Origin: Macrostomum hystrix
Lineage: Eukaryota; Platyhelminthes; Macrostomidae
Direction of reading: 5' to 3'
NCBI GenBank assembly: GCA_950097015.1
Contig: CATNEN010000034.1
Coordinates: 6,342,501 to 6,406,500 of the forward strand
DNA: 64,000 nucleotides
The translations under genes and the position numbers were made by a program. The notes under the pieces were generated by a model. The model was not told where the DNA came from and made no database searches. It worked only from the letters and a program-made list of their open reading frames with translations. Numbering within the stretch: the stretch's first letter is position 1; every line of letters starts with the position of its first letter. Below, piece after piece: positions 52,708 to 63,655 of this stretch.

Positions 52708-55700
52708 TCAGCCGCCGCAGCCGCCGCAGCCACCGCCGCAGCCGCCGCAGCCGCCGCAACCACCGCAGCCGCCGCAGCCGCCGCATCCGCCGCAGCCGCC
52801 GCAACCGCCGCAACCGCCAGCGTCTCCACCGTCGCCTCCATCGCCACCAGCATCGGCTCCTACGTCCCCGATGGCGCCGCCGACACAGCCGCCGCAGGAG
52901 CCGCTGTTTATGACGCACTTGTAGTAGGCATTGGATGGCACCCAGGCATCGTATAGAAAGCCAGCTGCCAGACACATGGCGAATGTGTCCGACTCGACCC
53001 TACGGACCCGCTTGTCGCCTCTGCTCTGCGGCGCCCTGGCGCTGGGCCGCGGCACGCCGACGATCCGGGCCTCGTCGGCGTCGGTGAACGGCGGCGGCGC
53101 CTCGGTTGGCACCTGCGTCGTGCTGTCCACCGGGTTCTGGCGCTCGCGCACCTGCGGTTTGTCAGAGTGATGTAATAGAAAATGATATAAATACTTTTAA
53201 CGGATGTTGATAAGAATGATTTATTCAACAGAGCCTATTTTCTGCTAAGGGGTGAGTGGCAGAGCCGTAAACGCGTTTGCCTTTCGCACCAAGGTCCCTG
53301 AGCTCGATTCCGCGGCGAGGCCACATTTATTTGGGGCGCAACTTGAGGGCCAACCTACAAGGCACAGTGTCTCTGCCCTCACCGTCCTTGGCTGGCACAG
53401 AACCTCCAAGGTGGCGGCACAGAATGCCGAGCAGACAAGCTGCCCGACATCCTTACAGCTGGCCGACACCGAGACAACGCCGGATTTGAGATCCACCGAC
53501 ATGTCACGGACGGTGATCTTCATCTGGCCGAGATCATCAGGCAGATTTCTCTGCTCCACAGCCGGTGGAGCCGCCTTGCCGCCGGCGCGCAGACCTTGAA
53601 AGCGGAGCTGCAGCAAGCCGGGGTTGCCTGGCTGGCCGGGCACGCCGCGCGAGACTCCCTTGACGCCCGGCTTACCTGGGACACCTTTGCGAAAACCGAG
53701 CCAGGTGCCTTGCACCACGCCCCAGTCGCCAAGGTGGTCCTTGATTAAGAAGGCTCGCTGCATACTGGCCACGTCGAGGGCGATGCACTTGTTGGACACC
53801 TGTCGGAATAGGAAACCGTTTTCAATCTAGGTGTGTCTAACATTTGAACATGAAATTTAGTTGTGTCTAACATTGGAACGCGTAGTTTAGGTGTGTCTAA
53901 CATTTGAACATGAAATTTAGGCTTGTCTAACATTGGAACATGTAATTTAGGTTTGTCTAACATTTGAACATGAAATTTAGGTGTATAACTGCATATATTT
54001 TACCTGGCTAACCAGAGGCAGCTGATCGGTGCCAATCAGGTGACCAACAGCGATCATCTGGTCAGCGTAGAACACCTGCACCACAGACATTGTCAGCCGC
54101 GTGGAGTGAATGATGCGCACAGTGAAGGCCTGCTGGTTCATGTGATTCAGCAGGCGGTGCGTGGCCACTAGGCACTGGTTCTCCTGACCTGCCGGCAGCC
54201 GGCCCAGCGGCACGGGACCCCAGAGGCTCTCTACGTACTCGGGAATGACAGCCACCAGGTAGCTGCCGGGCTCGAGTTTCAGGTGGCAGGAGTGCCTCTC
54301 AGGTGGCGAGCAGGTGAGCCCCAGGCGGACCCTGGCCCGCTGCGGATCTGATATGCCGGGCGCGGCGGGCCGGCGACAGTCGGTTAGGGGCAGCTCCTGG
54401 TCCACGGCGATAGGCTCCACCGAGTAGTGCTGCTCAAGGCGCTCGAGCATGGGCAGCTGGACGCTGCACATCACGTCGCTGTTGCAGCAGCCGAGCACGC
54501 CGCGCCTGTCAATCAGGTCCACCTTGAGGAATCGATGATGGCCCGTGACAAAGTCTTGCACAGCCAGCGGCCGGTCGCGTTTCTCAGCCAGGGTGTTCGG
54601 GCTGGACATCTTGAATAGTCGCTCCGTGCCGCCGAACACGTTGTAGCTTTCGACGACCACCTTGTAGCGATTCAGCTCGGGCGGCAGGGTGAGCTCGACC
54701 AGATTCAGCGAGATCCGGCTGCGCTTTGACGACAGCATGTACAGAGACTCGTGCGGCAGCTGCTGCAGCTTGCCTCTGGGCGGGTCCCCTCGGAACATGC
54801 ACCTGATTGGAGCGAATGACGAAATTGCTTTATCATTTGTTGCTTTCACTTGCCCTTGTGCTTTTCTTGGCAATCTGTCTGATATTGTATTACTTCTCCC
54901 TTTCTTTTCTCTCTTTCTCTGAGTTTTTTAGGTTTTCCCGCGCCCTCTTTCTACACTCTCTCGTCTCTCCCTCTGTCGCATCAACTTCTTTGGTAATCTT
55001 AATTTCTCTCCTCCCTTCTTAGCCTCTGATTGGCTCGCTGTTCGTCTCTCTTCTCTCATTCGTCTCTGATTGGCTCGCTATTCGTCTCTCTTCCCTCATT
55101 CGTCTCTCTTCTCTTCCTCGTCTCTCTTCTCTTCCTCGTCTCTGATTGGCTCGCTGTTCGTCTCTCTTTCCTCTCCCCCCACTTTTATATCTTATCATCT
55201 GGCCCGTCCCCATTGCTCTTACGCTCCAATCCCTCCTTATTTCGTGTTTATTTGGATCTCTCGACTCTCGGTCTAAAAGGCTCCCGCTCCACTTACGGCT
55301 GTAAGGGGAACAAATTGTTTAGGTAGAAACTAAGCCGTCTATCAGACGGCTGCGGAGAGTTTTGCCCTAACACCTACCAGCCCCTGATGCGCCTCGCCTC
55401 AGCCCGTGAACCTGACCAACGATCTAAACTTTACCCTCTGCTGACTTTGTACTTTTATTGCGATTAGTTTTTCATGGAGTCTCTCCTGCTGCTATTCTCC
55501 TTGACGTGTGACAAGTGTGCAACAACGAAAGGCATTCCATTCTAAAACCTTGATTATTTGCCGTTCGTTAATTAGACAGCTAGCATAAGACAGAAAAGAT
55601 TATGGCAACATTGAAAATTAATGCGTGTGTGTTTTTTGAATAATCTAATAAATTAATACACATACTGAATTCATATTAATAATGATCATTTTTTCCCGCA

Positions 55701-56496
55701 GTTTATGGAAAAATATCTAATCCGGGTCGCAATATAGAGAGATAAAGAGAGAGAAATATGGCTAAGAAAATTTGAGATAAATATAGATTAGATAAAGACA
55801 GGTGAGATAAGGAGAGCTGAGATTAAGAGAGTTAAGATAATTAGACATGAAATGAATAAAGATGAGATAAATAGAAGGTGAGATAAAGAGAGATAAAGAA
55901 AAGAAGACAGTGACACAATTGACACTGGTGACTGCACTAAGTGTTGTCCCTGCCGAGACTCAGCGGAAGGCAGGAACTTATTAACTACATTATTAACTAA
56001 AAAGCAAGCCAAGAAATTTCCCTCATACCTCATAATCACTGGGACAGGGTGGGTTCCCAACCCTAAGAAATAGAGGGTCGAACGCCTCGGGCTGATGGGA
56101 GAATTTTCGTGAGACAGAAAGGATAAGCAAAGAAAGAAAGAGAATGCAGGCCGATCGATAAATCGCCTGAGTGCGCCCGCCCCTCGCCGTCTCGCCCTTC
56201 TCTCCTCGTTTTCTTTCTCTCTACGATTTATTTTGGCTCGCCTTCAAGCGTACCCTCCGACTGCGCCAGTCTCTCCCTGCCTCATCTCCCCCCTGAGTCA
56301 GATTCCTCACCGCCCAGCCCGTGGCGTCGCCTTTATTTTTACTTCATCCGTGAGCCTGCGGGATGCACGCTTCAAGAAAATAAGAAAGGCACTAGACTAA
56401 GGAGACGAGACTTGTGGAGAAAGACTTTGGGGGAAAATTCTAGGTCATGATCCACACACTCACACACTCTCACACACACTCACACACTCACACACT

Positions 56497-56527
<31 letters not shown>

Positions 56528-58762
56528 ACTCACACACACACTCACACACACTCACACACACACTCACACACTCACACACACTCACACACTCACACACACT
56601 CACACACTCACACACACTCACACACTCACACACACTCACACACTCACACACACTCACACACTCACACACTCACACACTCACACACACTCACACACACACT
56701 CACACACACTCACACACACACACACACTTACACACACTCACACACTCACACACTCACACACACGCACACACTTACACACTCACACACACGCACACACTTA
56801 CACACACACTCACACACACACACACTCACACACTCACACACACACGCACGCACACTCACACACACACTCACACACACACTCACACACACACTCACACACA
56901 CGCACGCACACTCACACACACACTCACACACACGCACGCACACAGGCACTTTTCATGCGACGTGTAAAGAACTTTTCCCCTCAAGCAGTTCGACTCATCC
57001 TCTCACAACTGCTTGGGAATTCTGTCTGTCTTTCCCAGCAGGCGCGGGCAGCTTCTTCCACAACCACCCCCTCCTCCGCTGTTCCCATTAGTATGCCGGG
57101 GACGCTTCAGACTCGATCGCCAGAGGGCCGGGCGGCCATTGGGACGGAGCGCTGCGTCTACTTTCAACGCCTTGGGGGAGAGGATGAAGGCAGCGAATAG
57201 TAGAGAAAGTGAGGTGAGATCAGACAGCGGGGGAGAGGTTCGAATTCATTTTTGTGTCAATCGCGTCCCGAGAAATTGCATCAATTCGTTGATGCAAGTC
57301 GAGAGCAAGATCGTGATTTGATCAGCACCAACTAATCATTCCCTTTAGGCGCGAATGGAATTTTTCTTTATTTTTTTTCCAAGGGAAATCACGAAGGAGC
57401 TTCTTTTATGTGTGGGCTCCTGCCGAATTTTTTTATCTCTGCCGGATTGCGCGAAATTCAATTCAAAAGCGCAATTATGTAGGAGTTAAATATTCGGCAC
57501 TTTTGAGGAGAAAAATTGATTTATTGATTTGTATTCATTCCTTTTGAACACATTAACCAGCCACCTCATTCGATTTTTCTCCTAACCCTGTGTACGCTTG
57601 AGCCCCTCCTCGCGCTATTCACCCACCACCTCATTATCGATTTTTTCCTACCCTGTGTACGCATGAGCCCCTCCGCGTGCTATTCACCCACCACCTCATT
57701 ATAGATTTTTTCCTACCTCTGTGTACGCATGAGCCCCTCCGCGTGCTATTCACCCACCACCTCATTATCGATTTTTTCCTACCTCTGTGTACGCATGAGC
57801 CCCTCCACGTGCTATTCACCCACCACCTCATTATAGATTTTTTCTGCTACCCCTGTGCACGCGTAAGCTGCTCCGAGTACTTTTCATCCATAAGCTCATT
57901 ATCAATTTTTCATCGATGTGACTGATTTATTGATCGCTTACCCCTGCCTGGCGAAGTCCTCCTTGAAGAACAGCCGCCAGAGCTCCCTGGTGCGCACATC
58001 AGATTTGAATAGCTTAGAACCCTCGCCGCGGTCGTTGACACTGTCGTCGTGATTGAGCACTCGACCAAGGACGGCCGCGGTGTCCTTCTCATATAGCAGC
58101 GGGTGCAGCATGTGCGAGTGCCATATGAGGTCCATGTCGTAGCAGGGCACCAGAAATTCGCCAGGGTTGCATTTCTTCAGGAATAGATACTTCTTGTAGC
58201 GAACCAGGGCGCACTTGAGAAACTCGGCATCTCTGTAGTGCGGCAGCGACACCTGATAGAAGAAGGCCCTCTGCCGACCGATGGAGCTGCGAATGTCGAA
58301 TCGACAGGCCGAACGAAACTCCAAGGGCTGTCGGCTGGCCCACTCCAGGTCCAGCTCGAAGTTCACTCCCGGATAGGCCTTGTCCCACAGCTCGCGAGTC
58401 TGAGCCACCAGCTTGGCTGTCATCTTCTCTGCGTGCAGCGTGTTGTCAATGAAGCGACCAGTCAGCCGTACAACATCCTCCTTGTAGGCCAGCGGAGACA
58501 GCAGGTGGCAGTGCAGGGCCCACCTGATATCCAGAGGCGGCACCAGGTCCTTGCCTGGCTCCTTCTGCACTAACGGCAGCCAGTACTTCTCGTATCGATA
58601 GACAGCGTGATCGGCTACGGTCGAGTCAAACAACAACGGCCTGGCGTTGACCGCCTCCAGAAACTCCAGCTGGCGCAAGGCGGCCTCAACTAGATTGACG
58701 CTGACGTGAATGCTGCGCTCCTTGAACTGCTGCGGCTGCTGACTGCTGCCCGGCTTTGACAT
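52708..58762 (-). CDS. GRDP-family (DUF1399) glycine-rich domain protein, four exons
   Basis: Predicted 826-residue cytoplasmic protein. Exons on the minus strand: 58762-57942 (ends CAGGG/GTAAGC), 54802-54004, 53799-53383 (ends ACG/GTGAGG) and 53151-52708; all phases agree and no correction is needed. Exon 1 carries two GRDP repeats: [38 protein letters not shown], then [37 protein letters not shown] and [16 protein letters not shown]. Exon 2 opens GCMFRGDPP, a family landmark, followed by a C2-like beta-rich region. Exon 4 ends in a GGC tripeptide repeat, matching the glycine/cysteine-rich tail of plant GRDPs. The first ATG is at 58762; the frame is open further upstream but without an ATG. 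Plant relatives act in growth and stress responses; the animal role is not known to me. Confidence 0.88.
53249..53368 (+). mobile_element. 3'-truncated SINE beside a splice donor
   Basis: Begins GGGGTGAGTGGCAGAGCCG and stops after AAGGCACAGTG, losing the distal two thirds. Its truncated end lies 15 bp from the last base of GRDP exon 3 (53383), so it abuts the splice donor on the intron side, antisense to the gene. Confidence 0.85.
53826..53990. repeat. 30-bp repeat in GRDP intron 2
   Basis: Five or six copies of a roughly 30-bp unit containing AATTTAGGTGTGTCTAACAT and TTGAACATGA, filling most of the short intron between GRDP exons 2 and 3. Confidence 0.88.
55018..55165. repeat. Degenerate CGTCTCTGATTGGCTCGCT repeat
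   Basis: Three copies of TCTGATTGGCTCGCTGTTCG mixed with CGTCTCTCTTCTCTTCCT units, in GRDP intron 1. The ATTGG motif resembles a CCAAT box in reverse, but tandem amplification is the simpler explanation. Confidence 0.75.
55170..56446. other. GRDP intron 1, unique part
   Basis: Non-coding, with a purine-rich GAGATAAAGAGAGATAAA stretch at about 55735-55905. No exon, RNA gene or transposon end is recognised. Confidence 0.35.
56447..56945. repeat. CA-rich microsatellite (CACACACT)n
   Basis: About 500 bp of alternating CACACA and CACT blocks, a purine-pyrimidine alternating tract capable of Z-DNA. It gives spurious Thr-His open frames on both strands. It lies in GRDP intron 1. Confidence 0.97.
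57560..57890. repeat. 65-bp repeat in GRDP intron 1
   Basis: Five copies of a roughly 65-bp unit containing CTATTCACCCACCACCTCAT and GTGTACGCATGAGCCCCTCC, the outer ones degenerate. It ends about 50 bp from the exon 1 splice donor. Confidence 0.9.
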
Positions 58763-58881
58763 GTTCCTGCTTGAAGTGCGCAATAACCTTCCTTTGATAT
58801 GGGTCAGCTTTGAAAACAATTTTCAGAGATTAAATGACTGGTTGCTAAGGTTGGTGTGACTAAGCAGTCTTATATATGCGT

Positions 58882-58891
58882 CTATTTATAG
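58882..58891 (-). promoter_or_regulatory. TATA box of the GRDP-like gene
   Basis: The minus strand reads CTATAAATAG, a canonical TATA box, about 120 bp upstream of the ATG at 58762, with a second TATATAAG just downstream. Transcription would start near 58855. CAAGCAG at about 58767-58773 (minus strand) could act as a trans-splice acceptor 4 bases before the ATG. Confidence 0.6.
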
Positions 58892-58984
58892 CCACAACAA
58901 TAACTGCACACTCACTGTCCTCGGTCAAAGCTGTTTCACTGTTTGGGTCTAGTGTGTGTCAGACGTGAGGTGGGGGCCTAGTGG

Positions 58985-59328
58985 ACACCCCATCCTGATC
59001 CCATCTCCCCTCTGATCCCATCTCACCTCTGATCCCATCTACTTCTCCCCTCTGATCCCATCTACTTCTCCCCTCTGATCCCATCTACTTCTCCCCTCTG
59101 ATCCCATCTACTTCTCCCCTCTGATCCCATCAAATTCTCCCCTCTGATCCCATCAAATTCTCCCCTCTGATCCCGTCTACTTCTCCCCTCTGATCCCATC
59201 TCACCTCTGATCCCATCTGCTTCTCTCCTCTGATCCCATCTGCTTCTCTCCTCTGATCCCATCTGCTTCTCTCCTCTGATCACATCTACTTCTCCCCTCT
59301 GATCCCATCTACTTCTCCCCTCTGATAG
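58985..59328. repeat. 23-bp minisatellite, array A
   Basis: About 15 copies of a 23-bp unit reading CTGATCCCATCTACTTCTCC on the plus strand, with TTCTCTCC, CAAATTC and CACC variants. It is the reverse complement of the unit in array B (60208-62735). Confidence 0.95.
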
Positions 59329-59339
59329 CCGTACCCTGC

Positions 59340-60205
59340 TGCTCCACAGGGTAAACAGCAAAAAATATTATAATTGCGTTAAATTACTTTAAAAAAATTA
59401 AAAAAAATTGTTCAACTCCACTCACCTCTATTTGAACAAAATCCACCGAATTCGGGCGAAAAACTCAATGGAAAACTTCTCAGAGACTTTCTAAATCGAG
59501 CAGCTTTCTCAGCTGTCAGCACTGGCCCCTCTCTCTAGCGGCCTCATAGTTTATAATACAAAAAACGAAGTGCATGCAGCCGTCATGCAGGGTAAGACCG
59601 GATTCGGGGCCGAGGAATTGAGGGTAGAGAGAAAGGGCGAAACTCTGTACACTCACACTGTACATATTTCGATGCTGAAATCAACAACCCCAACGGCTGT
59701 ACACCCACCCCCAGTGCAAACACTGCCTTCCCCCCTCCTATCCCGTCCCCAGAAGCTGTATTAGTACCTCGTCAGAGACTAAAGGGAAGAGAGTGTCTGC
59801 CTTCCGGTTGGAGATTGAGGCAGGGATTGGGTGGGACAGGGCGCTGGGCAGGCTCCTCCACTGTTATATGGGGAAGAACGAGAGGGGGTTCGCAAGAGAG
59901 GCCAGCAACCAAACGCGGTCTATTTCCCTTAGCAACGATCCTCAATTCCCCATTGACGGTCTTTGCTCTGCCCACAATGCCAGAGAGTAAGGGTTGGGGT
60001 GGATGACAAATGGGAAGCGAGTTGGAAGCGGGGGCGGAGGGACTCCGAGCTGAAATCGTCCGCTGCCAGCAGTTCAGTTCGCCTCTCAATCAGTCATGTG
60101 TACGCTGGTAGGCCCCATGTTTCCTCTAAACTAGCATCAATTGGGGGTTCGGGCATAGGCAAGAGTGCAAATTGAGGTCGAGGGATGGAATATGACCTGG
60201 TTGCT
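59340..60205. other. Unique spacer between opposed minisatellite arrays
   Basis: About 870 bp of non-repetitive, fairly GC-rich sequence upstream of the GRDP promoter. Short open frames on both strands show no domain. It would form the loop if the flanking inverted arrays paired. Confidence 0.4.
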
Positions 60206-60207
60206 AA

Positions 60208-62735
60208 GTAGATGGGATCAGAGGAGAGAAGCAGATGGGATCAGAGGAGAGAAGCAGATGGGATCAGAGGAGAGAAGCAGATGGGATCAGAGGAGAGAAG
60301 CAGATGTGATCAGAGGAGAGAAGCAGATGGGATCAGAGGAGAGAAGTAGATGGGATCAGAGGAGAGAAGTAGATGGGATCAGAGGAGAGAAGTAGATGGA
60401 ATCAGAGAGGAGAAGTAGATGGGATCAGAGGGGAGAAGTAGATGGGATCAGAGAGGAGAAGTAGATGGGATCAGAGGGGAGAAGCAGATGGGATCAGAGG
60501 AGAGAAGCAGATGGGATCAGAGGAGAGAAGCAGATGGGATCAGAGGAGAGAAGCAGATGGGATCAGAGGAGAGAAGCAGATGGGATCAGAGGAGAGAAGC
60601 AGATGGGATCAGAGGAGAGAAGTAGATGGGATCAGAGGAGAGAAGTAGATGGGATCAGAGGAGAGAAGTAGATGGAATCAGAGAGGAGAAGTAGATGGGA
60701 TCAGAGGGGAGAAGTAGATGGGATCAGAGAGGAGAAGTAGATGGGATCAGAGGGGAGAAGTAGATGGGATCAGAGAGGAGAAGTAGATGGGATCAGAGGG
60801 GAGAAGTTAATGGGATCAGAGCGGAGAAGTAGATGGGATCAGAGAGGAGAAGTAGATGGGATCAGAGAGGAGAAGTAGATGTGATCAGAGAGGAGAAGTA
60901 GATGGGATCAGAGGGGAGAAGTAGATGTGATCAGAGAGGAGAAGTAGAGGGGATCAGAGGGGAGAAGTAGATGGGATCAGAGAGGAGAAGTAGATGGGAT
61001 CAGAGGGGAGAAGTAGATGGGATCAGAGGGGAGAAGTTGACGGGATCAGAGGGGAGAAGTAGATGGGATCAGAGGCGAGAAGTAGATGGGATCAGAGGGG
61101 AGAAGTAGATGGGATCAGAGAGGAGAAGTAGATGGGATCAGAGGGGAGAAGAAGATGGGATCAGAGAGGAGAATTTGATGGGATCAGAGGGGAGAAGTAG
61201 ATGGGATCAGAGAGGAGAAGTAGATGGGATCAGAGGAGAGAAGTAGATGGGATCAGAGGAGAGAAGTAGATGGGATCAGAGGGGAGAAGTAGATGGGATC
61301 AGAGGGGAGAAGTAGATGGGATCAGAGTGGAGAAGTAGATGGGATCAGAGGGGAGAAGTAGATGGGATCAGAGGGGAGAAGTAGATGGGATCAGAGAGGA
61401 GAAGTAGATGGGATCAGAGAGGAGAAGTAGATGGGATCAGAGGGGAGAAGTAGATGGGATCAGAGGGGAGAAGTAGATGGGATCAGAGGGGAGAAGTAGA
61501 TGGGATCAGAGGGGAGAAGTAGATGGGATCAGAGGGGAGAAGTAGATGGGATCAGAGGGAGAAGTAGATGGGATCAGAGCGGAGAAGTAGATGGGATCAG
61601 AGGGGAGAAGTAGATGGGATCAGAGAGGAGAAGTAGATGGGATCAGAGGGGAGAAGTAGATGGGATCAGAGGGAGAAGTAGATGGGATCAGAGAGGAGAA
61701 GTAGATGGGATCAGAGGAGAGAAGTAGATGGGATCAGAGGAGAGAAGTAGATGGGATCAGAGGGGAGAAGTAGATGGGATCAGAGGGGAGAAGTAGATGG
61801 GATCAGAGGGGAGAAGTAGATGGGATCAGAGGGGAGAAGTAGATGGGATCAGAGGGGAGAAGTAGATGGGATCAGAGAGGAGAAGTAGATGGGATCAGAG
61901 AGGAGAAGTAGATGGGATCAGAGAGGAGAAGTAGATGGGATCAGAGGGGAGAAGTAGATGGGATCAGAGGGGAGAAGTAGATGGGATCAGAGGGAGAAGT
62001 AGATGGGATCAGAGGGGAGAAGTAGATGGGATCAGAGGGGAGAAGTTGATGGGATCAGAGCGGAGAAGTAGATGGGATCAGAGGCGAGAAGTAGATGGGA
62101 TCAGAGGGGAGAAGTAGATGGGATCAGAGAGGAGAAGTAGATGGGATCAGAGGGGAGAAGTAGATGGGATCAGAGGGGAGAAGTAGATGGGATCAGAGGG
62201 GAGAAGTAGATGGGATCAGAGCGGAGAAGTAGATGGGATCAGACGGGAGAAGTAGATGGGATCAGAGTGGAGAAGTAGATGGGATCAGAGGGGAGAAGTA
62301 GATGGGATCAGAGGGGAGAAGTTGATGGGATCAGAGCGGAGAAGTAGATGGGATCAGAGGCGAGAAGTAGATGGGATCAGAGGGGAGAAGTAGATGGGAT
62401 CAGAGAGGAGAAGTAGATGTGATCAGAGAGGAGAAGTAGATGTGATCAGAGGGGAGAAGTAGATGGGATCAGAGAGGAGAAGTAGATGGGATCAGAGGAG
62501 AGAAGTAGATGGGATCAGAGGGGAGAAGTAGATGGGATCAGAGAGGAGAAGTAGATGGGATCAGAGGGGAGAAGTAGATGGGATCAGAGCGGAGAAGTAG
62601 ATGGGATCAGAGGAGAGAAGTAGATGGGATCAGAGGAGAGAAGTAGATGTGACCAGAGGAGAGAGGCAGATGGGATCAGAGAGGAGAAGTAGATGGGATC
62701 AGAGGGGAGAAGTAGATGGGATCAGAGGGGAGAAG
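60208..62735. repeat. 23-bp minisatellite, array B
   Basis: About 110 copies of GTAGATGGGATCAGAGGGGA plus GAA, inverted relative to array A. Variants (AGAGAAGC, GGAGAAGT, AGGAGAAG) are clustered, and one block of AGAGAAGCAGATGG units near 60.2-60.6 kb is repeated internally. The 23-bp period cycles all three frames. Confidence 0.97.
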
Positions 62736-62739
62736 TAGT

Positions 62740-63182
62740 TAGGACAGGAATAGCCAAATAATAGAGCTGAATATCTCTTGCTGCACAGTCCAAGATTTCT
62801 ATTTGCCAATAGTTAAGTCGGTCAAGCGACCTTCAGTCTCAGAGAGAGAAAAGGATTTTCATCTCGCATGGACTTCCGAACAGGAATGAGCTTGAGAGCT
62901 CATTACAGTGCAAGAAAATCAGCATATATTTGTGCACCCTCAGAGCTGCGTGGGCGGGCGGGGCCAGAATGGACTATCGAAGGGAGATCTCAGTCAACAC
63001 ATGAGCCGAGACGGAAGGCCATTGTATTGGATGGCTATCGTGTTTCGGATTTATTGTAGCAAAACTAATAATTTACTCGTAGCTTCTGATTCCAGGTCAA
63101 GGGATGCGGGTTATTGTACCTGAGTCAGAGGATTTCTGTTTGGTATCTGAGCCATGCTATCTCAGTCCCGTGGTCTTTGTCC
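62740..63182. other. Unique sequence between repeats
   Basis: No recognisable gene or element. The short open frames at about 62868-63123 have no domain. Confidence 0.35.
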
Positions 63183-63655
63183 ACAAGTAAAGTCTTCGGA
63201 TCTGGGTCAGGGGATCTGGGTCAGGGAATCTGGGTCAGGAGATCTGGGTCAGGGGATCTGGGTCAGGAGTTCTGGGTCAGGGTCAGGGGATGTGGGTCAG
63301 GGGATCTGGGTCAGGGGATCTGGGTCAGGGGATCTGGGTCAGGAGATCTGGGTCAGGGGATCTGGGTCTGGGTCAGGGGATCTGGGTCAGGGAATCTGGG
63401 TCAGGGGATCTGGGTCAGGGAATCTGGGTCAGGAGATCTGGGTCAGGAGATCTGGGTCAGGGGATCTGGGTCAGGAGATCTGGGTCAGGAGATCTGGGTC
63501 AGGGGATCTGGTTCAGGGGATCTGGGTCTGGGTCAGGGGATCTGGGTCAGGTGATCTGGGTCAGGGAATCTGGGTCAGGAGATATGGGTCATGGGATCTG
63601 GGTCAGGGGATCTGGGTCAGGGGATCTGGGTCAGGAGATCTGGGTCTGGGTCAGG
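63183..63655. repeat. 14-bp minisatellite GGGTCAGGGGATCT
   Basis: About 33 copies of GGGTCAGGGGATCT with AGGAGATCT and GGGAATCT variants and several short GGGTCTGGGTCAGG insertions. It produces GSGDLGQGIWVR-type frames that I regard as artefacts. Confidence 0.95.

Noticed and set aside
52611-52913. Arg-rich plus-strand frame and a poly-Ala minus-strand frame
   Set aside because: They overlap the GRDP Gly-Gly-Cys tail in other frames. Only the GRDP frame joins upstream exons in phase.
55030-55160. Cluster of CCAAT-type promoter boxes
   Set aside because: The ATTGG motifs lie inside a small tandem repeat in an intron, so repetition explains them.
56447-57091. His/Thr-rich open frame
   Set aside because: Pure translation of a CA-rich microsatellite.
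60165-62117. Several GEKQMGSEERSRWDQRRE frames
   Set aside because: By-products of the 23-bp array, whose three phases all stay open.
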